A DNA stretch of 64,000 bases. Origin: Clostridium folliculivorans (lineage in GTDB: Bacteria > Bacillota > Clostridia > Clostridiales > Clostridiaceae). Positions 28,129 through 37,624 of this stretch are shown one piece after another. The stretch spans positions 186,001 to 250,000 of the forward strand of contig NZ_BQXY01000003.1 in NCBI RefSeq assembly GCF_024341905.1. Direction: 5' to 3'. A model generated the notes under the pieces. It searched no databases. It was given only the letters and a program-made list of their open reading frames with translations, and was not told the DNA's origin. How positions within the stretch are numbered: position 1 is the stretch's first letter; each line of letters begins with the position of its first letter. Made by a program: the position numbers and the translations under genes.

Positions 28129-29169
28129 TTAATCTTGAACGATCATTATCTTGTTATATTCTTCTTTTCTTTCTCCAATCATTTCAAAAGCTTTTGCTGT
28201 GTCTTCAAGAGAAAATCTATGTGATATAAGTTGTTTTAATTTAATCTTCTTTTGCTTTACATACTCAATGCTTTTAAACCATTCTTGCCCTGGAAAAGGT
28301 GCTGAATATGAATTCCAAAAACCTTGAATATTCAATTCTCTTCTAAATATACCTTCAAATGCAGCTTCTGATAACTCGATACCTGCATGTCCTATACCCT
28401 GATAACCAATCTTTCCTTTTTTCTTAGTTACTAGTAAGCATTGTTCTTGAGTAATTTTTGACCCTGCACATTCTATACAGATATCTACTCCAAACCCATT
28501 AGTCAATTCCATTATCTTTTCAACTGGATTTTCTTTTAATGCATTAATCCCTATATCTGCACCTAAACTCATAGCCTCAGATATTTTCTTATCTGATATA
28601 TCTACGGCAATGATTCTTTCAACTCCAGATACCTTAAGCCATTGAATTGTAAGTTGTCCGATAGTTCCTGCTCCTAGAACAGCTACGGTGTCTCCAAGTT
28701 GAGGATTTATATTTAACACTCCATGTAGTGCTACTGCCAAAGGTTCAATCATAGCAGCTTCTTCATAGTCAATATCATCTATCTTTAACACATTAGTTGC
28801 TTTTACATTTACATATTCTGCAAATCCTCCAAAGGACGTAGCACCTAACATATCGTAACTCTCACAAAGTGAAAATTGTCCTTTTTTACAATACTCACAT
28901 TGATGACATGGTTCTAATGGAACTGCAACAACTCTATCTCCAACCTTAAATCCCTTAACATTCTTACCTACTTCAGCTATATATCCTGAAAATTCATGTC
29001 CTAATATGGCTGGTACAGGATATTTCCATTTCTTTAGTGCTCTTGGAGGATCTGACCCACATATCCCTGCTGCCTTAACCTTTATCTTAACTTCATCATC
29101 TCCATAAGGCTTTATCTCGATATTTTCATACCTTATATCTCCTACTGAGTGCAATACTGCTGCTTTCAT
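28129..29169 (-). CDS. Polyol-phosphate dehydrogenase (galactitol-1-phosphate dehydrogenase-like)
   Basis: A 346-residue medium-chain dehydrogenase with zinc ligands in GICGSDPPRA and GHEFSGYIAEVG, structural Cys cluster CHQCEYC, and nucleotide motif GAGTIG. The DPPRAL segment is the form seen in GatD-like enzymes that oxidise PTS-generated polyol phosphates. In this context I infer a pentitol-phosphate substrate rather than galactitol 1-phosphate, since no tagatose-phosphate aldolase or kinase is present. Confidence 0.82.
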   Translation of the reverse strand: MKAAVLHSVGDIRYENIEIKPYGDDEVKIKVKAAGICGSDPPRALKKWKYPVPAILGHEFSGYIAEVGKNVKGFKVGDRVVAVPLEPCHQCEYCKKGQFSLCESYDMLGATSFGGFAEYVNVKATNVLKIDDIDYEEAAMIEPLAVALHGVLNINPQLGDTVAVLGAGTIGQLTIQWLKVSGVERIIAVDISDKKISEAMSLGADIGINALKENPVEKIMELTNGFGVDICIECAGSKITQEQCLLVTKKKGKIGYQGIGHAGIELSEAAFEGIFRRELNIQGFWNSYSAPFPGQEWFKSIEYVKQKKIKLKQLISHRFSLEDTAKAFEMIGERKEEYNKIMIVQD

Positions 29170-29211
29170 AATTTCCTCCTCCTACTTTTATTATTTTATA
29201 TATTTAAATTC

Positions 29212-30483
29212 TTAGAATATAGCTTTAGCTAACTCAGCAAATTTTAATATTAACCAGTTAAATAAGTTACCACCCATATCTAAACTTGAAATTTGAGTTG
29301 CACCATTTGGCATATGGAAGTTTGCATTTGCCATCATTGATGTATGAACATCTGCAAAGTTTGTAGCCATAAATAGTGATATAGCTATTAATATAGTTCC
29401 AGTGATTACTGAGTGAACTATATTTCCTTTTCTAAATCCAACTATAAACGCCATATAGAAAGGTATAGTTGCTAAATCTCCGAAAGGTAATACTTTATTT
29501 CCCGGTAATATTACCGCTAAGAATAGTGTAATTGGAACTAGAATTAATGCTGTAGCCATAACTGATGGATGTCCAACTGATACAGCTGCATCTATACCGA
29601 TATATAATTCTCTTCCTGCATATTTCTTTTGAAGCATCTTTTTAACTGCTTCGGATATAGGAATTAAACCTTCCATTAATATCTTTACCATTCTTGGCAT
29701 TAAAAGCATTACACCGGCCATTGATATACCTGTTTTAAATATAGCTCCTGGATCTTGTCCAGCTAGTGCTCCAAGTACACATCCAAGTATTAAACCCATC
29801 ATCATAGGTTCTCCGAAGATACCAAATCTTTTTTGAATTGATTCAGGATCTGCGTGTAATTTACTTATTCCAGGTATTTTTTCTACTACATTTCCTATTA
29901 GATATCCTAAAGGTGCAAAAGCTGCAGTTGATCCAGTTGGAAGTGATATACCATCAAGGTCATAGAAGTTTTTAACCATAGGAGCAGTTTTGTCTGCTAC
30001 AATTAAAACAATAATTTCATATAATACTGCACAAAGTATTGCAAACCACCAGCTACCAGTTACTATATATCCAGTTGCTCCTGCTGCAACAAAGTGCCAG
30101 TAGTTCCAGATATCAATATCAAGAGTATTTGTTAATTTAAAGAAAATCATTATTAAGTTAACACCTAAGCATATTGGTATTAATACTGCTGCAACTGGTG
30201 AAGCCCAAGCTGCCGCTGCTGCTGCTGGCCATCCAGCATCTATTACAGTTAAATTCAAACCAAATCTTGCAACCATATCTTGCGCTACAGGTCCTAATGT
30301 TCCTGTTAAAAGACCAGCTACTAGATTTATACCTACGAAACCAATACCAATTATTATTCCTGATTTAAAAGCTTTTTTGAAGCCAGTTCCAAATATTAAT
30401 CCGATTACTAAGATTGCGATTGGTAATATTGCCGTTGGTCCAATTCCTAAGATGTACTGAACAATTCCCATAAGTTTATCCAT
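29212..30483 (-). CDS. PTS system EIIC component, galactitol family
   Basis: A roughly 423-residue, strongly hydrophobic permease that translocates and helps phosphorylate a sugar alcohol. The gene neighbours and sequence (for example GFKKAFKSGIIIGIGFVGIN) match the EIIC-GAT family. I start at the ATG at 30483, seven bases after GGGGG; the ATG at 30498 overlaps the ribosome binding site. It works with the adjacent IIB and IIA proteins. Confidence 0.92.
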   Translation of the reverse strand: MDKLMGIVQYILGIGPTAILPIAILVIGLIFGTGFKKAFKSGIIIGIGFVGINLVAGLLTGTLGPVAQDMVARFGLNLTVIDAGWPAAAAAAWASPVAAVLIPICLGVNLIMIFFKLTNTLDIDIWNYWHFVAAGATGYIVTGSWWFAILCAVLYEIIVLIVADKTAPMVKNFYDLDGISLPTGSTAAFAPLGYLIGNVVEKIPGISKLHADPESIQKRFGIFGEPMMMGLILGCVLGALAGQDPGAIFKTGISMAGVMLLMPRMVKILMEGLIPISEAVKKMLQKKYAGRELYIGIDAAVSVGHPSVMATALILVPITLFLAVILPGNKVLPFGDLATIPFYMAFIVGFRKGNIVHSVITGTILIAISLFMATNFADVHTSMMANANFHMPNGATQISSLDMGGNLFNWLILKFAELAKAIF

Positions 30484-30566
30484 TATACATACCCCCATAA
30501 ATTAGATTTTATTTTTATTTAAACTGTCTTCTTACCTTTTATATAAAAAGACAGATTTAAAGCGTT

Positions 30567-30845
30567 TTACTTTAGTTGATCTAGTATTTGTTGATCTAAC
30601 TTTTCTGTACCAATTCCAGTTATATATGCTGTTGCTTTAATAGCTGGTATCTTATAAGTTGTTGGTAAAATTGTAGTTGAAACTATTAAATCTGCCTGGT
30701 CTTGTAATGATCCAACTTCTGCTATCTTACATTGTGTTATTTCTGCATCTATACCATGTTCTTTTACTAAATTCTCAACTCTGTCACAAACCACCGTTGA
30801 AGTTGCAATACCTGCTCCACAAGCCACTAATATACGTTTTTTCAT
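30567..30845 (-). CDS. PTS system EIIB component, galactitol family
   Basis: A 92-residue phosphocarrier. The phosphorylated Cys is Cys9 in VACGAGIATSTV, in the usual P-loop at the N-terminus. It transfers phosphate from IIA to the incoming polyol at IIC. TAGGAGGAA precedes the start. Confidence 0.93.
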   Translation of the reverse strand: MKKRILVACGAGIATSTVVCDRVENLVKEHGIDAEITQCKIAEVGSLQDQADLIVSTTILPTTYKIPAIKATAYITGIGTEKLDQQILDQLK

Positions 30846-30881
30846 ATTAAATTCCTCCTAAAATTTTATTTATACGTTTAC

Positions 30882-31343
30882 TTAATTGATTGTATCTAAC
30901 AACTTAATTACTTCTTCCTCATTTTTAGCTGATATAATTTTATTGATCACCTCCTCTTGTTGAATTAAATTCATTAATTCTTTTAGAGCTTCTAATTGAC
31001 TATGTGGCTTATTTAAACCCAACATGAAAATTAGACTCACTTCAGTTTCTATAGTTTCATCATCCATTTGTTTAAAATAGATTGGTCTTTCTGGTACCAC
31101 TACTGATATAAATTGATTATTAACATACTCTGCTTCAGTATGAGGAATGGCTACACTATAATTAGATAATTTTATTCCTGTTGGGAAAACTTCTTCTCTA
31201 GACAGCAATCCTTGCAAAAAGTCTTCTTTAACATATCCATACTTATAAGCTTCTTGGTGCATCATTTGAAACAATTCATTTCTACTTTTACATGGTAAAT
31301 TTAGTTTTATTAATTCTTTCTTAATATAACTGCTTATCTCCAT
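30882..31343 (-). CDS. PTS system EIIA component, fructose/galactitol type
   Basis: A 153-residue EIIA type 2 domain. SREEVFPTGI is followed by the phospho-accepting His in AIPHTEAEY near residue 68. It takes phosphate from HPr. It is the first gene behind the sigma-54 promoter at 31382-31398. Confidence 0.92.
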   Translation of the reverse strand: MEISSYIKKELIKLNLPCKSRNELFQMMHQEAYKYGYVKEDFLQGLLSREEVFPTGIKLSNYSVAIPHTEAEYVNNQFISVVVPERPIYFKQMDDETIETEVSLIFMLGLNKPHSQLEALKELMNLIQQEEVINKIISAKNEEEVIKLLDTIN

Positions 31344-31381
31344 TTCAATTCTCCTTTCCTACTCCAGTCACTATATTACTC

Positions 31382-31398
31382 AGCAATCTTCGTGCCAA
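31382..31398 (-). promoter_or_regulatory. Sigma-54 (-24/-12) promoter of the PTS operon
   Basis: The minus strand reads TTGGCACGAAGATTGCT, matching the sigma-54 consensus (TGGCAC, then TTGC with correct spacing) at every key base. It lies 40 bases before the IIA gene and directly after the gene for a sigma-54-dependent activator. Activator binding sites should lie upstream, inside the 3' part of the activator gene. Confidence 0.93.
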
Positions 31399-31418
31399 GA
31401 TTTTGGCATCTTTTGATT

Positions 31419-34352
31419 TTATGAAAACATTTTCTTCACTTCTATATTTGAACTCTTTGCAGACAGCTCATTTAAAAGGTTTTCATCTCTTATGATTTTA
31501 AATAACTTTTTAATTTCTTCTCTATTATTTTCTTTTAGTGCCAGCATAAAAACTAAATCTACCATTACCTCCCCATCCCATTGAACTGGATTTTTTAGTC
31601 TAGCTATAGAAATTACTGGTTTTATAACATTTTCAGGTAGCCCATGTGGAATCGCCACTTTATTATTAAATATGCCACTACCCATTCCTTCTCTTTTGTA
31701 AACACTTAGAGCAAATTTACTATTTACATAACCATTGCTTTCAAGTTCTTGTGCCATCTTATCTAGTACATCTTCTTTAGATAATGCATCTAGATCTAAA
31801 TATATTAAATCTTCCTGTATTAAAGCTTCTAGTGTTCCTTCCTTCACTTCTTCTTCTTTTTCAACTTCACTATATATATCCATTAATTTTTCTAGCCTTG
31901 AAATGCCTTGCCCACTGAGAAGACTCTCATATGAAATAAAAGGCACCTTTTTTAATTTTGGATTAATAGTTCCACAAACTGCTAAAATCTCATATTCCGA
32001 AGAAATTTTATTTACTTCATCTTCTACATCATGCTTGTCAATAAACCCAATAGGAAATATCTCCACTCCAGAATTCATCCTCTTTAAATGATTTTGAAGG
32101 AATTTTTTAATGCTTAAGGCATTACCATGTCCAGTCAAGCAAACAGTTACCAATGCCTTTTTCCTGCTCTTTAAATAATTAGCATTTGACACTTCATCCT
32201 TGAAGGTTCCCTTATACATTTTAGATTGGTTTAATTCTTCAACAATGTTTTCTAGATTTGCACCTTCAATTGAAGCCTTTCTTACTGCTTCCAGAGCAAT
32301 AAGTGTATCTACTCTTCCAATTGTTTTCGTTGGAATTCCCGTTACTTTTTCTACCGCCGAAGCAAATCCACCCAAGGATCCCATATCAACTAATAATAAG
32401 CAGCCTCTACCTTCATCAACCTGTTTTACAACCCTAATAGTTCTTTCCAATGCATCTTCGGGAGATTCATCTAACTCTATCTCAATTCCTACAGCGTCAT
32501 CTACCCCAAGTAGCTGATTGGCAACCTCAGCCATACCTTCTGCTACATGACCATGAGTAATTATTATAACCCTTACCTTTGGTTCTAGAATGAGCTCGTC
32601 GGAACAAAACTTATTAATGTATAACGCTATATATCCTGATTCATCCTCTGGTATCTTTAGTTTCGTAGCTTTTTCAATCATTTTTCTGATTTTTTCTGCT
32701 ATTTCAAACTCTTGAGTTAATTTGTCCTTGTTTCTATTAATATTTGATTTTATAATTTTTTTCCCAGTCAAAATTCTCTCTATTGTAAAATTAATGTGTA
32801 TTGCTAACGCTATAAAAAAGCTCTTATTTATAACCTTGTATTTGCCCCTTACAAGCTCAAGTATGCCTTCTGTAATATCAATCACTTCTGGCATAACGAT
32901 GGTTTTAAGTTCATTAATATTAAGTAGCTTAGCTATATTCTTATTATTCATTATCTTGCCAAGCTTGTCTTCTACCTTTTCATGAAGTATTTCATCTATT
33001 ACTTCAACCTTTAAGCCTTGCTTTTCAAGTAATTGGAATTCATTTTCGATGTACTGATAAATCTCGTTTTCATTGACATATTCGTTTATTTGGCTTTTAG
33101 AACTCTCCATATTTTTTATATCTATATACAAATCATCAGTGACTAAGTTCATTAATGTTTTATTAATTGCCCCGCCTTTCAAAAATGGACTTTTAATAAA
33201 GTTATTTAAATCCTCCATATCTATTAATACTTCATCAGTATTTTGCGACATATATTTGACATAGCTCTTAGCACATATAACTTGAATATCACTTTTTAAT
33301 TGCCCAATATTTCCTTGGCAGTTATATAACATTAGGCTCATTAATACATCTTTCGAAACTAAAAGATTCTTATTTATTCTATTCGCCTCTCTTATTAGAA
33401 ACATAATTATTATTTCTAGTCGTTCTGATAGAGGCCTATCATTTAATTTAGGAAGTTCAATAAGCATAGGAATTCTTCTTCTGAAGGTTAATAGTAGATT
33501 AGACTCTGGGTTTTCTGTAGTAGCCGCTAAAATCAAAACGTTTACGTTTCTTTCAGTATTTGTCTCTCCAAGTCTTCTATATTTACCTTTATCTATAAGA
33601 TAAAATAATATCTCTTGGCCTTCAGGCGGGAGTCTGTGTATTTCATCTAGAAATAGTATTCCACCATCAGCTTTATCAACTAGCCCCTCTCTATCTACGT
33701 TTGCTCCAGTATATGCTCCTTTTACCACGCCAAATAATTGAGATATAAGTAAATTAGCATTCTCAGCATAATCCGCACAGTTAAATATGACCAAAGGAGC
33801 ATCTTTAGGCTTGACGTTGCTGTGTATAGCAAATTCATACATACATTCTGCAAGCTCACTTTTTCCGACACCTGTACCTCCATAAATAAGTGTATGAAGT
33901 CCGTTAGGAGGGTATAATATTGCAGCCTTAGCTAAGTCAATTTTGTTTTTAAGACTTCCATTAACCCCTATTAATTTATTGAAACAAGTATCTCTTCTAT
34001 TAGTTTGTTTTTCAATAAACTCTCCAGCATTTATTATCTCTTTTTCATTTTGCACTAATTCTTCAGCATGATCTTTCATCACTCTAGATATTATATTTCT
34101 AGAAACTTCGTACCCTCTTTCAATCATTAATTCTGTTAGTTTTCTCTCAGATACATTAGGATTCATCTTTAAGATTTCCTTTAAATCCTTCAATAAAATA
34201 TCTTTTCTTCTATCTCTTGAATCTGGAATATTTAGTCTATTTCTCTCAGCAATAATTTTTGCTCTTGGCATAGATAGCATTTCACTAAGTTCTTGATCAG
34301 TATATGGATTCTTTTTATCCTCAGTTTTAATAATCTCAATCAATTTATCCAT
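31419..34352 (-). CDS. LevR-family sigma-54-dependent activator with PRD and PTS domains
   Basis: A 977-residue regulator. The N-terminus is a helical DNA-binding region (about 1-110). The AAA+ domain has Walker A GGTGVGKSE, the sigma-54 contact loop GAYTGA (GAFTGA variant) and Walker B GGILFLDEIH. PRD-type regulatory sequence follows. A mannose-type EIIA-like domain starts at RVIIITHGHVAEG, an EIIB-like segment contains CLTGHGNA, and a C-terminal EIIA type 2 domain has AIPHGLPENV. PTS proteins are expected to phosphorylate conserved His residues so that it activates only when substrate is present. It is the obvious activator of the adjoining promoter. Confidence 0.94.
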   Translation of the reverse strand: MDKLIEIIKTEDKKNPYTDQELSEMLSMPRAKIIAERNRLNIPDSRDRRKDILLKDLKEILKMNPNVSERKLTELMIERGYEVSRNIISRVMKDHAEELVQNEKEIINAGEFIEKQTNRRDTCFNKLIGVNGSLKNKIDLAKAAILYPPNGLHTLIYGGTGVGKSELAECMYEFAIHSNVKPKDAPLVIFNCADYAENANLLISQLFGVVKGAYTGANVDREGLVDKADGGILFLDEIHRLPPEGQEILFYLIDKGKYRRLGETNTERNVNVLILAATTENPESNLLLTFRRRIPMLIELPKLNDRPLSERLEIIIMFLIREANRINKNLLVSKDVLMSLMLYNCQGNIGQLKSDIQVICAKSYVKYMSQNTDEVLIDMEDLNNFIKSPFLKGGAINKTLMNLVTDDLYIDIKNMESSKSQINEYVNENEIYQYIENEFQLLEKQGLKVEVIDEILHEKVEDKLGKIMNNKNIAKLLNINELKTIVMPEVIDITEGILELVRGKYKVINKSFFIALAIHINFTIERILTGKKIIKSNINRNKDKLTQEFEIAEKIRKMIEKATKLKIPEDESGYIALYINKFCSDELILEPKVRVIIITHGHVAEGMAEVANQLLGVDDAVGIEIELDESPEDALERTIRVVKQVDEGRGCLLLVDMGSLGGFASAVEKVTGIPTKTIGRVDTLIALEAVRKASIEGANLENIVEELNQSKMYKGTFKDEVSNANYLKSRKKALVTVCLTGHGNALSIKKFLQNHLKRMNSGVEIFPIGFIDKHDVEDEVNKISSEYEILAVCGTINPKLKKVPFISYESLLSGQGISRLEKLMDIYSEVEKEEEVKEGTLEALIQEDLIYLDLDALSKEDVLDKMAQELESNGYVNSKFALSVYKREGMGSGIFNNKVAIPHGLPENVIKPVISIARLKNPVQWDGEVMVDLVFMLALKENNREEIKKLFKIIRDENLLNELSAKSSNIEVKKMFS

Positions 34353-34757
34353 AAATTACTCCTCCCAATATTTCTATACAAAGAATGACCTATTCCCTCA
34401 CACCTCATCTCTAATTTTTACTTTAAATATATGTATTATAATTTTATCAGTAAACTGGCATATTTAGTTATGATTTTAGTTCAATCTTGGTTTGGTAAAT
34501 TTGTAATAATAAGAAACTAATTATGTAATAAAACAGTTTATGCCATATTATAATTTAAGCAATAGCTGTGCCAATACATTATAAACCACCATATAGTTAA
34601 TTGTTTGACAATCTACATTAATTCAAAGTGAACAATTTTTGTATATTTTAAAATATAAATTGTTTGTTATTCCGTTTTTTCTCTTCATTTTTGGTTATTG
34701 CAACCAATACTTTGGGTATTACAAAAAAGTTTTTCTTGAATTTTCTAAAAATTTCAC

Positions 34758-34786
34758 TTGATTTGTAAAAAAGTTTGTTATATTAT
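34758..34786 (+). promoter_or_regulatory. Promoter of adhE
   Basis: TTGATT (34758-34763) and TATTAT (34781-34786) are 17 bases apart. The -10 lies inside the first Rex-like operator. Confidence 0.62.
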
Positions 34787-34813
34787 TAACATAATAATTA
34801 AATTTTTAACAAA
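34775..34813 (+). promoter_or_regulatory. Two Rex-like operators upstream of adhE
   Basis: TTGTTATATTATTAACAT (34775-34792) and ATTAAATTTTTAACAA (34797-34812) resemble the Rex palindrome TTGTTAA-N6-TTAACAA. Rex represses fermentation genes when NADH/NAD is low. Both sites overlap or directly follow the promoter, where binding would block transcription. Confidence 0.65.
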
Positions 34814-34838
34814 CTTTTTTTGAAAGAGGGGATCTGTA

Positions 34839-37445
34839 ATGAAGGTTGTAAACAATGAAGATCTATTAAAAAAACTCGACGAGGTAAGAAAAGCACAAAA
34901 GTTATTTGCCACTTACTCCCAGGAAAAAGTAGACGAGATATTTAGAAATGCAGCTATAGCTGCAAATAATGCACGAATTAAATTAGCCAAAATGGCTGTT
35001 AATGAAAGCGGAATGGGAGTTCTTGAAGATAAAGTGATGAAAAATCATTTCGCCGCTGAATATATTTATAACAAATACAAGGACGAAAAGACTTGTGGTG
35101 TTATTGAATACGATGAAGCTGCTGGTTTTAAAAGAATTGCAGCTCCAATCGGAGTAATAGCTGCTGTTATCCCAACTACAAATCCTACCTCCACTGCAAT
35201 TTTTAAAGCTTTAATAGCTTTAAAAACTAGAAACGGAATAATATTTTCTCCACATCCTAGAGCAAAAAATGCCACTATTGAAGCTGCACGAATTGTTTTA
35301 GATGCAGCCATTAAAGCTGGTGCCCCAGAAGGTATAATCGGTTGGATAGACGAGCCTAGTATCGAACTTTCTCAAACCATAATGAGAGAATCAGATATGA
35401 TATTAGCTACTGGCGGTCCTGCAATGGTAAAGGCAGCTTATTCCTCTGGAAAACCTGCTATTGGTGTTGGAGCTGGTAACACTCCTGCAATCATAGATGA
35501 TAGTGCTCATATAAAAATGGCTGTTAGTTCAATTCTTTTATCAAAATCCTTTGATAACGGTGTTATATGTGCGTCAGAGCAATCTGTTCTAGTGCTTGAT
35601 TCAGTATATGATCATGTAAAAAGGGAATTTGAAGACCGTGGTGGTTACGTATTAAAAACTTCAGAAGCTGAAAAATTGAGAAAGATACTTTTAGTTAACG
35701 GCAATATAAATCCTAATATTGTTGGTCAATCAGCTGTAAAAATTGCTGAACTCGCAGATATAAACGTTCCTGAAAACACAAGAGTTTTAGTTGCGGAAAC
35801 AGAAATAGTGGATTTCTCTGAACCTTTTGCACACGAAAAGCTTTCACCTGTTCTTGCCTTGTACAAAGTAAAAACATTTGATGAAGCTGTTGAAAAAGCA
35901 GAATTTCTTATTGAGCAAGGAGGCCTTGGACATACTTCAATCCTATATATTGATACTTTAACTCAAAAAGAAAAAGTAGACAAATTTACATCAGCTATGA
36001 AGACAGTGCGAACATTAATAAATGTGCCCGCAACCCACGGAGCCATGGGCGATGTATTTAATTTTAGGCTAACACCATCATTAACCCTAGGCTGCGGTCC
36101 ATGGGGTGGAAATTCTGTATCAGATAACATCGGACCAAAACACTTATTGAATATAAAAAATGTAGCTGAGAGGAGAGAAAATATGCTTTGGTTTAAGGTC
36201 CCACAAAAGATTTACTTTAAATATGGTTCTTTACCTTTTGCTATTAGAGAACTAAAAGACATGAATAAGAAAAAAGCTTTCATCGTCACTGATAAAATAC
36301 TAAATGATCTTGGGTATACAGATAAAGTTACATCTGTTCTTTCAGAAATAGGTATTGATTATAAAGTATTTACTGAGGTAGAACCTGATCCTACTCTTTC
36401 TACTGCAATAAAAGGTTCTAAAGAGATGTTAAATTATGAACCTGATGTAGTCATTGCCCTTGGTGGCGGCTCACCGATGGATGCAGCTAAAATAATGAGA
36501 GTCCTATATGAACATCCTGAGATAAAGTTTGAAGATGTTGCTATGAGATTTATGGATATAAGAAAAAGAATATGTCCGTTCCCTAAGTTGGGAACTAAAG
36601 CAATGATGGTGGCTATAGCAACTTCAGCTGGTACAGGCTCTGAGGTTACTCCATTTGCTGTTATTACTGATGAAAAATCCGGTATAAAATATCCGCTTGC
36701 TGATTATGAACTTACTCCTGATATGGCAATAATAGATGCAGAACTCATGATGAATATGCCTCGAGGATTAACTTCAGCTTCCGGAATAGATGCATTAACA
36801 CATGCAATTGAAGCTTATACATCTATCCAAGCATCAGAATATACAAATGGTCTAGCTTTAGAAGCAATTAGATTAATATTTAAATATCTACCAACTGCTT
36901 ACAACGAAGGTACAACAAATATAAAGGCCAGAGAAAAGATGGCTCATGCTTCCACAATGGCTGGTATGGCTTTTGCAAATGCATTCTTAGGAGTTTGCCA
37001 TTCAATGGCTCATAAGCTTGGATCAGAACATCACATACCTCATGGAATTGCAAATGCTTTATTAATTAATGAAGTTATTAAGTTTAATGCTGTCGACAAT
37101 CCAAAAAAACAAGCTGGTTTCCCTCAATACAAATATCCAAATATAAAAAACAGATATGCTAATATAGCAGATCATGTAAAGCTTGGTGGAAATACTGAAG
37201 ACGAAAAGTTACAATTATTAATTGATGCAATAGATGCTTTAAAATTAAAGATCAATATTCCAATGTCAATTAAAGAAACTGGAGTATCAGAAAACTCCTT
37301 CTACAGAACTTTAGACGATATGTGCGAACAAGCCTTCGATGATCAGTGTACTGGAGCAAATCCAAGATACCCATTAATAAGTGAAATTAAAGAAATGTAT
37401 ATAAATGCATTTGAAGGCACTGAATATACTAAAACTTCAAAATAG
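34839..37445 (+). CDS. adhE: Bifunctional acetaldehyde/alcohol dehydrogenase
   Basis: An 868-residue fusion that reduces acetyl-CoA to acetaldehyde and then ethanol with NADH. The N-terminal half is an aldehyde dehydrogenase with the catalytic Cys in NGVICASEQS. The C-terminal half is an iron-dependent alcohol dehydrogenase with the GGGSPMDAAK nucleotide motif and iron ligands in HSMAHKLGSEHHIPHG. Full length, with both active sites intact. GAGAGGGGATCTGTA precedes the ATG. Proteins of this family form spirosome filaments. Confidence 0.97.
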   Translation: MKVVNNEDLLKKLDEVRKAQKLFATYSQEKVDEIFRNAAIAANNARIKLAKMAVNESGMGVLEDKVMKNHFAAEYIYNKYKDEKTCGVIEYDEAAGFKRIAAPIGVIAAVIPTTNPTSTAIFKALIALKTRNGIIFSPHPRAKNATIEAARIVLDAAIKAGAPEGIIGWIDEPSIELSQTIMRESDMILATGGPAMVKAAYSSGKPAIGVGAGNTPAIIDDSAHIKMAVSSILLSKSFDNGVICASEQSVLVLDSVYDHVKREFEDRGGYVLKTSEAEKLRKILLVNGNINPNIVGQSAVKIAELADINVPENTRVLVAETEIVDFSEPFAHEKLSPVLALYKVKTFDEAVEKAEFLIEQGGLGHTSILYIDTLTQKEKVDKFTSAMKTVRTLINVPATHGAMGDVFNFRLTPSLTLGCGPWGGNSVSDNIGPKHLLNIKNVAERRENMLWFKVPQKIYFKYGSLPFAIRELKDMNKKKAFIVTDKILNDLGYTDKVTSVLSEIGIDYKVFTEVEPDPTLSTAIKGSKEMLNYEPDVVIALGGGSPMDAAKIMRVLYEHPEIKFEDVAMRFMDIRKRICPFPKLGTKAMMVAIATSAGTGSEVTPFAVITDEKSGIKYPLADYELTPDMAIIDAELMMNMPRGLTSASGIDALTHAIEAYTSIQASEYTNGLALEAIRLIFKYLPTAYNEGTTNIKAREKMAHASTMAGMAFANAFLGVCHSMAHKLGSEHHIPHGIANALLINEVIKFNAVDNPKKQAGFPQYKYPNIKNRYANIADHVKLGGNTEDEKLQLLIDAIDALKLKINIPMSIKETGVSENSFYRTLDDMCEQAFDDQCTGANPRYPLISEIKEMYINAFEGTEYTKTSK

Positions 37446-37488
37446 TTTATGATATCCGAAAGAATTTAAAAATATAAGTTTTATTATG

Positions 37489-37503
37489 AAGTGGTACATC
37501 CAT
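37489..37503 (-). repeat. R4 sequence, single copy
   Basis: AAGTGGTACATCCAT, the reverse complement of the block at 15769-15783 and 50142-50156. The adjoining TTTTATTATG also matches. It lies between the adhE stop and its terminator. Confidence 0.6.
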
Positions 37504-37513
37504 ATATATACAA

Positions 37514-37556
37514 AAATCAGTAAATCAACAATTATAAGTTGATCTACTGATTTTTT
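37514..37556 (+). terminator. Terminator of adhE
   Basis: AAATCAGTAAATCAAC (37514-37529) pairs with GTTGATCTACTGATTT (37538-37553) with one mismatch, ending in Ts. Confidence 0.85.
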
Positions 37557-37579
37557 ATATTTATTATTCATATTTTTGA

Positions 37580-37612
37580 AAAATTATAACTCCTAGAAAC
37601 CTAGGAGTTATC
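37580..37612 (-). terminator. Terminator of the beta-lactamase-like gene
   Basis: TAACTCCTAG pairs with CTAGGAGTTA (37587-37610). On the minus strand it is followed by TATAATTTTTC. Confidence 0.65.
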
Positions 37613-37624
37613 AAGAGTTTGGGC

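Larger units (their letters stand above)
34353..34838. other. Divergent intergenic region between the LevR-type gene and adhE
   Basis: The left part must hold the activator's promoter, which I cannot place with confidence. The right part holds the adhE promoter and Rex-like operators, listed separately. No ORF. Confidence 0.6.
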
